Shown here piece by piece: positions 19,652 to 30,000 of a DNA stretch of 64,000 nt. Location of the stretch: NCBI RefSeq assembly GCF_026262505.1, contig NC_067205.1:11656001-11720000 (forward strand), read 5' to 3'. The position numbers were made by a program, and so were the translations under genes. Source of the DNA: Trichomonas vaginalis G3. Taxonomy: Eukaryota; Parabasalia; Trichomonadida; Trichomonadidae. Every line of letters begins with the position of its first letter. The stretch's first letter is position 1. Under the pieces are notes generated by a model. It saw only the letters and a list, made by a program, of their open reading frames with translations. It was not told the DNA's origin and did no database searches.

Positions 19652-22510
19652 TTATTCATCTGATGCAGAGTATTCGCATTTCTTATAAATAGGCAAAACA
19701 GCGTCTTCATCATCTGAAGAACTGCTTGGAGGCAAAATCGGAACTGCAGGAAGTCTCGAACTTCTCCTTCCAGATGAAGACGAAGGAGGACTTACGTAAC
19801 TTCTCAACGAATTCGGCTGACTTTCTTCTTTCTTTTCTTCTGGTTGTTTCTCCTCAGATTTTGGAGATTCTTCTTTTGGTTTCTCTTCAACTTTATGAAT
19901 TTCTTCTTTCTTTTCTTCTGGTTTTTGAATTAGTTCTTCTTTTGGTTTCTCTTCTTGTTTTGTTTCTTCTTTGTCTTCTTCGACATGTTTTGATGGAGAA
20001 TAGTTTCCTTTCCTCATCTTCTTCAGTTGTTTCATTCTGGCCTTAGACATGTGAGGAATTTTTGTCTTTTTCTTTTTATTTGATTTCTTTTCTTCTTCAT
20101 TTTCTTCTTCTTCGTTGAATTCTTTCTTTTCTTCATCCAAAGAAACTTCTTCTTTTGTTGGTTCTTCAACAACTTCCCCTTGAACTGGAGTTTCAATTTC
20201 TTTTTCTTTTGTTTCAAATTCATTTTCTTTTGTTTCTAATTGAGTTTGTTCTTCTGGAGTTAACTGTTCTTTTTCAAGTTCAACTTCGAAATGAATTTCT
20301 TTTTCTTCATTGATTTCTTCTTCACTGTGAACTTCTTCATTTTGATTTTCTTCTTCTTCGTTTTGTTGAGATTCAATTTGTTTCTCTTCTTCTGGAGAAA
20401 GGTTTTCTTTAACTAATTCAACAACGAAATTAATTCCAGGAGAATTTTCTTCTTCTTCATTTTGCTGATTGATTTCTTCGTCAATTTCTTCTTCTTCTTT
20501 GTTGGATTCTATTTCTTTTTCTTCTTCTGGAGTTAATTGTTCTTTTTCAAGTTCAACTTCGAAATGAATTTCTCTCGATTTTACTTCTTCATTTTCTTTG
20601 TTTTCTTCTTCTTCAACATTTAAATTAATGTTTTCTTTTTCATCATCTTTAATTTCTTCTTTTTGTTGTTCATTTATTTCTTCTTCATCATTTTGTTTTT
20701 CACAAACATCTTCTTCGATGTTTTCTTCATTCTTTTGTTCTTCTGTTTTTTCTTCTTTTTGTTGAAGATTTTCTTCTTTGTTTTCATTTAATTCATCAAC
20801 TTTTTCTTCCTTTTCACAGATATTTTCTTTTTCATTTAATTCTTCTTTGATTTCTTCTTCCTCTTGAACATTTTCTTCTTTTTGTTCAATTAATGTGTCA
20901 TTTTCTTCTTCAATTTGTTCTTTGTTTTCACAAATATTTTCTTCTTTACTTTCTTCGATTTTTTCCTCTTCATTTAATTCTTCTTTGTTTTCCTCTTCTT
21001 CTTGAACATTTTCTTGTTCAATTTCAATTTGCTCTTTATCTTCTTGATTTTCTTCGATCTTTTCTTCTTCTTCTTCAACATTTTGTTCAATATTTTCTTC
21101 TTTGTTTTCATCAATAATATTTTCTTTTTCTTGAACTTTTTCTTCATTATTTTCTTCGTTTTCTTCTTCTTCTAAATGAATTTCTTCGTTTTCTTCTTCT
21201 TCTAAATGAATTTCTTCGTTTTCTTCTTCTTCCAAATGAATTTCTTCGTTTTCTTCTTCTTCTAAATGAATTTCTTCGTTGGAGATGTTTGTTTCGTCTA
21301 GGTGACTTTCTTTTGTTTCTGTTTGTGGAAAAATTTCCTCAGAAGTTGAAGAGCCAATTGCTAAATCATCTTCTTGAACAGCGGAGAGTCCCAAAGTTGC
21401 GAAATTACTCGAATAAGAGTTTGTTTCTTTTGTTTTTTCTTCTTCTTCCTCATTAGTTTCTTTCTTTTCTTCTTTCTGGTTCAATATCTCGTGAACTTGC
21501 TCAAGAATGATCTCCATCTGCTTCTCTGCTTCATGGACTGGTTGTTCTGTGTTGTTTTCTTCTTCTTTTTCTGGATTTTCTTCTTCTTCAAGATTATTTT
21601 CACTTTTTTCAACTGTTTCTTCTGTTTTCTCTTCCTCTTCAACATGCTCTGCTAAGATACTACCTTCTTGGCCGTGTTCTTCCGGTGGATTCTCATCAAT
21701 ATTTTCATCATCTTCTTCTGGTTGATTTTCCACTTCTGGTTCTGTAATTTCGGATTTTTCCTCTGTATGTTGTTCGATTTCGGGTTGTTTTTCAGAAATT
21801 TGAGGGTTAATTTTGACTTGTTTTTCTGGTTTCGGTTTTTCTTCGATTTCAGTTTGCTTTTGATCGATAGGTGTTATTTCCTCTTCCTTCTTTGGTGATT
21901 CTTTGACTTTCGACTTCGAAATGTTTTCTCTTTTTGGAGATAAGGTTCTTCTTGGAGATTTCTGGCTAACAGGAGGTAGAGTATATTGCTGCTGATATGC
22001 AAGACCTGTTTGTTTGCCAACAGAGCTTCTAAATGGCTGGCGTTTTTGACGATTTGCTTTTTCGAGGTTTTCTATGTCTCGTGCTGTAACTCTTGGGGTA
22101 TTTTCGGCTTCTGTTTTCTTTTGCGCTGTTGTTTTGACCGAAATTTCAGCAACTCTGCAAGTTGAAACACGAATAGGCTTTAGTTTGTATTTGTTTACGT
22201 GGACTTCGACTTTCCTGTGAAGAAGTTCTTGTTTTTCTTCTTCGGTTAGCTCCTTTTTCTTTGGAGTTGATCTGGATTTCGAAGGAGAGCTATATCTGTT
22301 TTTATTTGATCTGTCATTGAACTCTTCGCTTGTCCCAATTGGATCAAGGAAGTAGTCTGTTTGTTTGACGATTTCTTTGATCTCTTGCATATATTTCTTT
22401 TGATAACTTCCTTCTAGTTTAATTCTATGGGTTCTGCCTTTAAGAACGGATCCAGTTGATTCGCGACGTGATTGGTTTCCAGTCGAGTCACGCTTGGCCG
22501 GAGATGACAT
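19652..22510 (-). CDS. Glutamate-rich repetitive protein with basic N-terminus
   Basis: A 952-aa protein. Residues 1-230 are basic and Ser/Pro/Lys-rich (RRESTGSVLKGRTHRIKLEG, then SPKRE-type motifs) and look like a microtubule- or nucleic-acid-binding disordered region. Residues 230-820 are overwhelmingly Glu, Asn, Gln and Lys. Within this lie four exact-length decapeptide repeats (NEEIHLEEEE type) and three copies of a unit of about 25 residues (EIHFEVELEKEQLTPEE and variants). The C-terminus is Ser/Pro-rich with an SSSSDDEDA segment suited to CK2 phosphorylation. There are no catalytic domains, signal peptide or membrane helices. A cytoskeletal or chromatin-associated scaffold is possible, and the function is unknown. 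The start ATG at 22510 has a close TTTTCATG context. Confidence 0.8.
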   Translation of the reverse strand: MSSPAKRDSTGNQSRRESTGSVLKGRTHRIKLEGSYQKKYMQEIKEIVKQTDYFLDPIGTSEEFNDRSNKNRYSSPSKSRSTPKKKELTEEEKQELLHRKVEVHVNKYKLKPIRVSTCRVAEISVKTTAQKKTEAENTPRVTARDIENLEKANRQKRQPFRSSVGKQTGLAYQQQYTLPPVSQKSPRRTLSPKRENISKSKVKESPKKEEEITPIDQKQTEIEEKPKPEKQVKINPQISEKQPEIEQHTEEKSEITEPEVENQPEEDDENIDENPPEEHGQEGSILAEHVEEEEKTEETVEKSENNLEEEENPEKEEENNTEQPVHEAEKQMEIILEQVHEILNQKEEKKETNEEEEEKTKETNSYSSNFATLGLSAVQEDDLAIGSSTSEEIFPQTETKESHLDETNISNEEIHLEEEENEEIHLEEEENEEIHLEEEENEEIHLEEEENEENNEEKVQEKENIIDENKEENIEQNVEEEEEKIEENQEDKEQIEIEQENVQEEEENKEELNEEEKIEESKEENICENKEQIEEENDTLIEQKEENVQEEEEIKEELNEKENICEKEEKVDELNENKEENLQQKEEKTEEQKNEENIEEDVCEKQNDEEEINEQQKEEIKDDEKENINLNVEEEENKENEEVKSREIHFEVELEKEQLTPEEEKEIESNKEEEEIDEEINQQNEEEENSPGINFVVELVKENLSPEEEKQIESQQNEEEENQNEEVHSEEEINEEKEIHFEVELEKEQLTPEEQTQLETKENEFETKEKEIETPVQGEVVEEPTKEEVSLDEEKKEFNEEEENEEEKKSNKKKKTKIPHMSKARMKQLKKMRKGNYSPSKHVEEDKEETKQEEKPKEELIQKPEEKKEEIHKVEEKPKEESPKSEEKQPEEKKEESQPNSLRSYVSPPSSSSGRRSSRLPAVPILPPSSSSDDEDAVLPIYKKCEYSASDE
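21151..21280. repeat. 30-bp tandem repeat within the Glu-rich gene
   Basis: Four complete 30-bp units at 21151-21180, 21181-21210, 21211-21240 and 21241-21270, plus a partial fifth. They differ at only one position (a T to C in the third), so the expansion is recent. The frame is preserved because 30 is a multiple of three. Confidence 0.95.
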
Positions 22511-22578
22511 GAAAATAATTTTTTTATGAAATATTTTTTTGACAATAATTTGTAAATTTCTGAATTTTGATAATTTAA

Positions 22579-23070
22579 CTTTTTTCCTTGAGCTATCAAT
22601 GCGACACTGTTCTTGAAGGTTACTGCACTTCCCATTGTTGTAGATGTGCTTGGGAAAATTGTGTGGCTTGTGAAAAGGGATTTGTGCTAACTAATGGAAG
22701 ATGCTATTATGTACCAAAATGTAGTGAACACTGCGATTCATGCACGTCATCAACTGATTGTAGAAAATGTAGTGACGGATATATATTGCATCAAGGGTAT
22801 TGTTTAAGTTCATGTCCAGCAGGTTTCTTTAAAGTTGGTTCTTCTTGTCAAAGTTGTAATTCAAATTGTCGTACTTGCTCATCTTCCAGCATATGCTCAA
22901 GATGTAATGCTCCGTACAAATTATTTTCAGGTAAATGCTTCAAAACATGTCCGATTGGAACGATTCAATCCGGAGATGAATGCATTATTATTTCCAATTA
23001 TCGTTTTCGCAATGCCAAAATGTACATTTATAATATTATAGTAACAGATTTCTCGATTTTTATGGAGTAA
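22579..23070 (+). pseudogene. Furin-like cysteine-rich repeat ORF without a start codon
   Basis: The frame is open from just after a TAA at 22576-22578 to 23070 and encodes a string of furin-like/CxxC repeats (CSEHCDSC..., CRKCSDGYILHQGYCLSSC, CNSNCRTC..., CSRCNAPYKLFSGKC). This is the architecture of protist surface cysteine-rich proteins. No in-frame ATG precedes the repeats, there is no signal peptide, and no membrane helix follows in this frame. It begins within 70 bp of the divergent Glu-rich gene. It is most simply a 5'-truncated (and perhaps 3'-shifted) remnant of a longer surface-protein gene. Non-ATG initiation or an unseen upstream exon are the alternatives. Confidence 0.6.
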
Positions 23071-23415
23071 TCATTTGAAGCCTAGTCTCTAATAACTTAT
23101 TTATTCTCTCAAAATATCTGAATTTGTAGAACGATTTTCCGGATTTTTGCTACTAATAAATATCATATATCTATAAATTAACTATAATCCCTTTTAGACT
23201 ATTATGCCTCAGATACAGAATAGCAAATAAATATGTTTGTATATATGAATCAGATATATTTTAATAAAATTAGAAATTATTTTTTTTTATTTTCAAAAAT
23301 TCGTTTTTCTTCTGATTACAAAAGAATTCCGTGTATTTATGAATATGATTAAAATGAGATGAATCTTTCATAGTATATTAATGGATTTGAATTTAAATTT
23401 AATTTATAAAAATCT
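23071..23415. other. Convergent 3' intergenic region
   Basis: AT-rich, and nothing recognised in it. Confidence 0.5.
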
Positions 23416-24552
23416 TCATTCGGATGGTTTTGATGAATTTTCTGGAGGAGAATAGTTAACTCTTTTAGGAACTGATGGTATGTCTTTTTCTTTATCAATG
23501 ATAGAGATATTTGATTCCGTTCGTGTTTCGGGTTGCTTTGTTTTGCCAAATTGTATATTTTTGATTTTAATGAATACAACTACGACATATATAATTATGA
23601 CAACAAATGTAATTGAAAGAATACAGTATGAAACAATCAGATACCAAGTCATTCCTTCTGATTTCCTTCCCATCATTCTATCAAAAACATAATCCGGCAT
23701 ATGTTCACTACAATTTGTTGTAAAATATTCATATTCATACCTAGTATCATTAGCTGTATCAACTATAACTTCAATTTTTGTATTATATGTCCATGTATAG
23801 TTTGGAATAAAATTAATATATCCTCCAATAAGCTTTGGCCCTCATTTCATTGTACAAATTGTTCCATTCACTTTTACATTGACATTTGAATAACTATTGT
23901 AATCACCATTGAATGCCCAAAATGTCGTTGTTAACGCCCTATCAATTGGCCCAGGTGGTGGAAATGCGAAAAATGGTCTATAGATTCTTAATTTTTTAGT
24001 TGTATTTTCGAATAGATCCCACCGATTTATTGCTCTAAATGCACATCTATCGTGAACACCACAAAATGTAACATCAATATTATTTTCACCTAATATACTA
24101 AATCCATGGCCATAAGAAAATTCACCCGGATCATTATACAAGCCCCTAACGGCACTGGGAGTTGAATCAGCAACTGCAAAATTTGACAAACATCCTCTAC
24201 CTCCAGATTCTGAATAGCATGTATCATTTCTACTTAGTCCATGTTCTAGTTTTCTACTCAGAGATAAGCCCAATGCACAGTTGCATATGTCATCATAATT
24301 CTTTTCAACAAACCTAGATTCAGTAAGAATGCCATTGGCCCATCGATAGAAGTTAAGTGTTGCTATCCCATTCTTTCTATCTGTTTCCCTATCGTAATCT
24401 GAAATTATGCATTTTGTTGGATGCCCGTATCCATATGTTGGACTGGATTTTGCAGCATAATTATCTCTTCTATATCGTCTACAAAACTCAGACCTCCTAC
24501 GGTTATTTAAAGAATTATCTCTCTTCACCACAATACATAGAAGAGATAACAT
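23416..24552 (-). pseudogene. Type I membrane protein with CAP/SCP-like ectodomain, interrupted by one TGA
   Basis: One frame of 378 codons is interrupted only at codon 237 (TGA at 23842-23844). The first part (236 codons from the ATG at 24552) has paired cysteines and segments recalling the CAP/SCP fold: LNFYRWANG, NYDDICNCALGL, LEHGLS, CYSESGGRGCLSNFA and the YGHGFSIL region. This assignment is by eye and tentative. After the TGA the same frame continues through an N-glycosylatable stretch, one strong transmembrane helix (about codons 302-328) and a polar tail of about 50 residues with PPEN. Both halves look intact apart from the stop. The MLSLLCIVV start could be a short signal sequence. 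This could be a recent nonsense mutation, a sequencing error, or readthrough. Confidence 0.6.
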
Positions 24553-24842
24553 TCTTTAAAAATTTTTACTAACTATTCAAATTTTCAGAACTTTTATCGT
24601 TTATTGAATATTCAAGAAAATGTTTACAATCTGCTTGGTAGACTGAATCTATCTTTTTTTAAGAAAAAATTGATAGAGCAAGAAAATATGATTATATATG
24701 ATAAGGGGTATATTTGATAGAGCTATTCTTTTATACAATGTGATCCGAATATTCAATTTTGGGACTTTCGACAAAATTTAATTAGAAAAGTCTTAACCCT
24801 ATTCAATTCACGATTGTATATTGAATATTCTCTCAATCCTTT

Positions 24843-24878
24843 GGAACAGCAAAGTATGAAAAATGTATTTGCTGTTCC
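24843..24878. repeat. Perfect 11-bp hairpin
   Basis: GGAACAGCAAA and its exact reverse complement TTTGCTGTTCC, separated by 14 bases. Confidence 0.75.
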
Positions 24879-24926
24879 ATAGTATTTATATTTTCATGTA
24901 TGTGCTACATTATTCACAAATTTGTC

Positions 24927-24979
24927 CGGACTTTTCAGAGAATTTGAAAGAGCTCAATCCGAGGAAATATGAAAGTCTA
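24927..24979. repeat. Degraded hairpin related to 9961-10027
   Basis: Arms GGACTTTTCAGAG... and ...CTCAATCCGAGGAAATATGAAAGTC share the GACTTTTCAGAG and CTCAATCC blocks of the intact hairpin at 9961-10027, but pairing is partly lost. Confidence 0.5.
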
Positions 24980-25381
24980 CATAACTTTCAATGATTTTCG
25001 TTTTATGTATTCAATACCGAATTTTATCATTCACTCTATATAGTGATATTGAAGCGTTTATATGAAATTTTACCCTAAAGTTTAGGGAATTAAAAAATTT
25101 TTGTCATATCATGATTCTTTGAATCTCTGATTAACTTTATGTTCCTAAATGATTGTTTTGTGTTCTTACCTAGTTCCGATTTAAAAAGACAATAAATATG
25201 ATCCAAATACTTAAAATTCAAGTCCCTAATTATTTTATAAAAAGTCTGAATTAGACTCTAATTTGTTTTCGAGTAAATATATATAATTTCGATTTCCAAA
25301 GTGATGAAATTTATAACATATATACTCATATAGTTATTACATAAGGAAACTATTCATAATGATATTCATATATGTCTACAA

Positions 25382-25640
25382 ATGATAGCTCTCAGTTCAG
25401 ATACGAATGAGGACATTATATCTTCTTCTTTCATCCCTAAAGAAATAATGCTCCATATGTTTGCCCGGTTTCTACCATTTTCTCATGATAACACACATGG
25501 TGCGACAAATTATCGCAGAAATGTCAACTGTTAAATCTACTTCAATGCTATGCCAAACAAATGTATTTCAAAATTAATATTATTTATGGCATTCCAAACG
25601 GGAACCGCGGTTGGTTACCATGGATTTCCGTCACCGGTCA
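25382..25640 (+). pseudogene. Possible gene relic, unidentified
   Basis: An ATG at 25382 opens 50 codons of balanced, protein-like sequence (containing FIPKEIMLHMFARFLPFSHD) to a TAA at 25532. The same frame then reopens with MAFQTGTAVGYHGFPSPVTF. Composition is less AT-biased than the flanks. I do not recognise a parent family. Confidence 0.25.
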
Positions 25641-25896
25641 CATTTTAAAGATTTTTAAAGCCTTATAAAAATATGCTTTGTAAATCATTTTTTGTAAATC
25701 GGCAAAAATTTGGTAATTTTCTTCAACTAATAAATCTGCGAATAGCATTTATAATACAAGAACAATCTTTTAAAATGCGTTTGATTCATTTTTGTATAAT
25801 TTCATATAGGCACATATATTCTTCCGGGACTTTCCGTGATTTTACCGTAAAATCATTAGTTTACACCAATTTTTCCGTATTTTGAATAGTTTACTG

Positions 25897-26124
25897 CACT
25901 TTTTCCGTAAAATTGAGTTACGGGAATCCGCAAAATTTCCAGACCTCATTTTTCATAGAATATAATAATAATATTTGATAAAAAGATATATTATTTATAT
26001 TTTTGATTTTTGAATTACGGAAAAAGTGAATTGTTAACTTGATTTTTTTATATGGTTAATTTTTCAAATGATATTATGAAGATCTAAAATATTAAAAGTA
26101 AAAAATTGAATTACGGAAAAAGTG
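25897..26124. repeat. Three copies of the 14-bp motif TTACGGAAAAAGTG
   Basis: The motif occurs at 26015-26028 and 26111-26124 on the plus strand and inverted at 25897-25910. A partial inverted copy (TTTTTCCGTA) lies near 25870. Confidence 0.7.
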
Positions 26125-26758
26125 AGGTCAAAAGTGAAATAAATTTGCAGAACAATTTTCATTGAAATAAGACATTGAGTATCACACTTTAGTGAATCAA
26201 CATCTATAAGAATGAAGTGTTTTGAAGCTGAAATAATATTGAATAGAAATTAATTTTTTCTGAAATTTTGAATGAAATTATGGGAAATAAAAAAATTACT
26301 AAATATTGTATTCATACAAATATATTATTTTAAAGGAAAAATAGATGCTGATAGAAACGATGAAAAATTTTGAAAACTTTACAATTAATTTATGTTCGTT
26401 AACCACAGAGCTTGCAATCCAAAGCTCACGTTAGACTACAAGAGTCATGAAGTCTCATACTAAGGGATATCCAACATATATTTTAATAATCTAATGTTTG
26501 TGACAAATATTCAACATAAAATTAAGTTTTCGTTTCGTTACAAGGCATTCATACTTTGGAGATATCATATTTAATGTACAGAAAAGTTAATATTAAACAA
26601 TACATGCTAAAGAATTAATAAATAAGATAATAAAATAAATTTATACGTAATTACTTTCATTTAATATGCTTTATGCTGTATAATATTGATTAAGAGGCAT
26701 TAAAAGGTTCCATAGTCTGCTTTTATAGGCAAGATTTTTGATAAAAATTTAAAATTTT

Positions 26759-26858
26759 GAAAAATGATGAGAAAAGGAAAAAAAAGGTAAATGAGAGCAA
26801 GAGGAGGGAAAAAAAAGAAAAAGAAAAGAAAGGGAAGGGAAAAATAAAAGAAAGAAGG
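26759..26858 (+). repeat. Polypurine tract
   Basis: About 100 bases almost entirely A and G on the plus strand, broken by only a few pyrimidines, 200 bp upstream of the BEACH-like gene start. Confidence 0.8.
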
Positions 26859-26889
26859 ACATATAAAAATTTAGATGCGCATTCTTAAT

Positions 26890-26914
26890 GCCGAGGCGGC
26901 TTGCCGCCGAGGCG
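26890..26914. repeat. GC-rich palindrome
   Basis: GGCGGC-TT-GCCGCC at 26895-26908, inside a direct repeat of GCCGAGGCG (26890 and 26906). It is a conspicuous GC island in AT-rich DNA, about 145 bp before the ATG of the BEACH-like gene. Confidence 0.75.
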
Positions 26915-27058
26915 CGATTTTTTTAGGCCTCTACGGTAACCCGGCAATGTTTTTTTAAATCTTGTACAGCCCTAAATATTATTAACCTGTTTATATTTCT
27001 GTCGTCAAATACGTCAAATCAATTTGAAAGATTTTTGACAAATTTTTTGTTGTGATAG

Positions 27059-30000
27059 ATGGATGAGGGTGAATCATCCAATTCTACAATAATCAATCTT
27101 TTTTTGGAATTGAAAACCCTCATATCATCCACACAACCGCAATCAAGTGCATCTTTCGAAGTTCAAAATTTAAAACTTATTAAAGAACGTTTTGAAAGAA
27201 TATTAGGAATTACAAATCTATCAAAATCAGATATCAAACAGATTACTGGATGTTTGGACTCGCTTTTATCAATCCTTGATGTAAATATTTTACATCAGTT
27301 CGATTTCAAAGAAAATTCTCAACTTATTACTGAAATTCTTATTCAAATTATGTGCTCTCCTTACATTGCGCAATTAAGTAGCAAAATTTATCAAATTTGT
27401 ATGACATTTATTTTAAATCCATTCGAAACTCATAAATACTATGAAGAATCCATTCCGTTTTTCATACTGTTTTTCCAATCCCCAGAACTTTTTTACAATC
27501 AGAAAGAACATAAATTTGTCGAAATTTTATTCATAATTTCATCAAGAAACAACACTCTTTCAATGGCAAATCTACTTTTCAAAGCTTTTGTAAGCATGTT
27601 GAGCAAAACAAAACACGACGAATTCCAAATCCAAGTTGCGAAAAAAATTGCTTCGTCATTAAACATCGTTCACCCTTCAAACATATCAGCATTGAATGAT
27701 TTTTTAATACAATATTTTTCTATGCAGCCGAATTCGATTTTGATTGTTTTTTCGGAATTTCAAGGTTTTGATAACTATAATTTCGTTATTTTACAGGATT
27801 TGAACGCAAAATCATTCGATTTATACAAGACATTGTTGCATAGAGTACGAGATATCGTAAAAGACCAACAAAATCTGATGATAAATTCATTAATTGATAT
27901 TATTCCATTAATGTCTAAACAGAAGGAAGAAATCATTGAGAAATTGTTCGAAATCATCATCAAGTATCTCGAATACATCAGCGATACTCATAAATTCGAG
28001 AAAAAACAACTTGATATAATTTCATTTGGTTTTATTTTCCCGAAACTATCTGATTACTTGTTTAACATCATCCTCACATTAATTACGAAGTTCAATTACC
28101 CTTTGAATGAAGTAATTCCGTTGATATCGAAATATTCAACGATAAAATTTGTTTTGGAAAATAATGTCCCGACATTGTTGAAACTAATTTCGTATATTGC
28201 CAAAATCGAACAAAAAGAAAGTTTCGAATTATTAAATGAAATTTTCGGGAAAGCGACGGATGATGAGTTCGTAGCTGTATTTGAGAAGTATCCTACAGCA
28301 TCAACGTGTTTCAGCACGATTTATCGCCAAAAAGCCATAGTTTCAGATTCATCAAAATTATTGACAAAATTTTTGTTGTCAGGATTGGATAACAAGGATT
28401 TCGAAGTGTTCTCAAAAACATTCCAGTCAATATTAGAGGTCCCATCGATGCCGGAGATGGTTATTGGCTTCATTACGAATTTAATTGATAATTACTCATT
28501 GATTATGAGAATTATCAACGTATTAAAAGATTTTGCACTATCAGAAACCAACAGTAACTCTCATGACCTCAGAACTGGCTTGAATTTCATGATTGAATTA
28601 TTAGATTTGAAAACTGACAAAGATAAAGAGTCAGTGTTTGATCTAATCGCTGCTTTAACACGAAGGACATTTGATCAGACCTATGACGAGCAGATTAGAT
28701 ATCTTTTGGAGAAAAGAAATTATTTTGATGCGAAAGAGAAGGAAATTTCAAAGCTTGTGTATGGTATTTGCCAAAATGATGAAATAAACTATGATTCAGA
28801 CCATATTTGCTTTCCTTCTTTGATTTCTAAAGCCGATGAAAAAGATATTAACATAAAATCTCCTTTTGACTGCTGGGTATGCGGCCAATTTGCTATAGAT
28901 ACATGGCTAAAGGACACAAACAGGCCGATAAGTGAATTTCCCTGCATTTCTCAGATTGCCAAAAGATATTTACTTCCAAAACACGCAAAAATGCTTATTG
29001 AGTATCCTAAAACGTGTATAAATGCAATAAGCTCAACCTTTGACCAACTTCCTTTGTTTGAATTTACGAAATCTCCTTATTCAAATTCAATTTCGTTGAA
29101 TCCTGATTTCAAAGGAGATCCGAACAAGTCAATGAGTTTCTGGTTTATGTTCCACGAATTTCCAGAACAAGCTCAAAAAATTGTTCAATTTCGTTGTTCA
29201 GTTTTAATTATTCTCAAAAACGATCTCCTTTGTAGTGGAAAAGTCCTTAAATCATCACTTATACAAGGAAAATGGTACAATGTATTCATTTCTTGTGATG
29301 AATCCGAGAATATTAAAATTTATTTGAATTCTGAATTGATTCACGAATTCCAAGGTCATCCATGCAATTACATTGAGTTTGGATCGACATCTGGTATCCA
29401 AACAACATGGTTTATTGGTGGAGCAATCAGATTTTTCAAAGGAAAATTACAAAACAAAAATTTGGATGTTTTTTCTCAAGGTGTTAAATTTTTGTCAGAT
29501 TTTGAAAATGAAATTTCAAAAATAACTTCTTATAATTATGTCAACATGGAGAGTGGCTACATTAATAGAACAGACATGCAGCAAGGCTCGATGCCTGTAA
29601 TTTCCCTTTCTTTTTCCGTTTTTGTTGAAAATTTTGTCAAACCGTCATATCCGTTATTTGACAAAATTTTTGCCAAACTTGAGCAAGAGAAATATGAAGA
29701 GATTTCCAATTTTATTCAATTCATTGCTTCATTTTGTTCGAAACAAACCAAATTTGACAAAGAAAAGTTTATTTATTTGGTCAGTTCACTTATGTATTTA
29801 TATCCACAGATTTTCACTAGGAATGTCTTGAATTCGATAATTTTGTCAATGAACGATAAAAGTGGCAAATTGGATTCAAAATTATTTTTTATTTTCTTCA
29901 CAGATATTTGTCAAATTTTTCCAGAAATAAGTGAAGAAATTTTCAACATTTCTAAGATTCATTTAACAGAAATTAATGAAAAACACTTGAAGATATTACA

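Larger units (their letters stand above)
24553..27058. other. 2.5-kb gene-poor spacer
   Basis: AT-rich DNA with no convincing gene. It holds two hairpins (24843-24878 and 24927-24979), a coding-like relic (25382-25640), three copies of a 14-bp motif (25897, 26015, 26111), a polypurine tract (26759-26858) and a GC-rich palindrome (26890-26914) shortly before the BEACH-like gene. Confidence 0.6.

Noticed and set aside
20893-21898. Phe/Leu-rich plus-strand ORFs, apparently membrane proteins
   Set aside because: They are antisense translations of the GAA/GAG-rich tract of the Glu-rich gene, which reads as Phe/Leu/Ser on the other strand.
4992-23844. TGA as a reassigned sense codon or selenocysteine codon
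   Set aside because: TGA ends well-formed genes in the same window (ankyrin protein, Rab), and no insertion-element-like structure was evident. Nonsense mutation or error is simpler.
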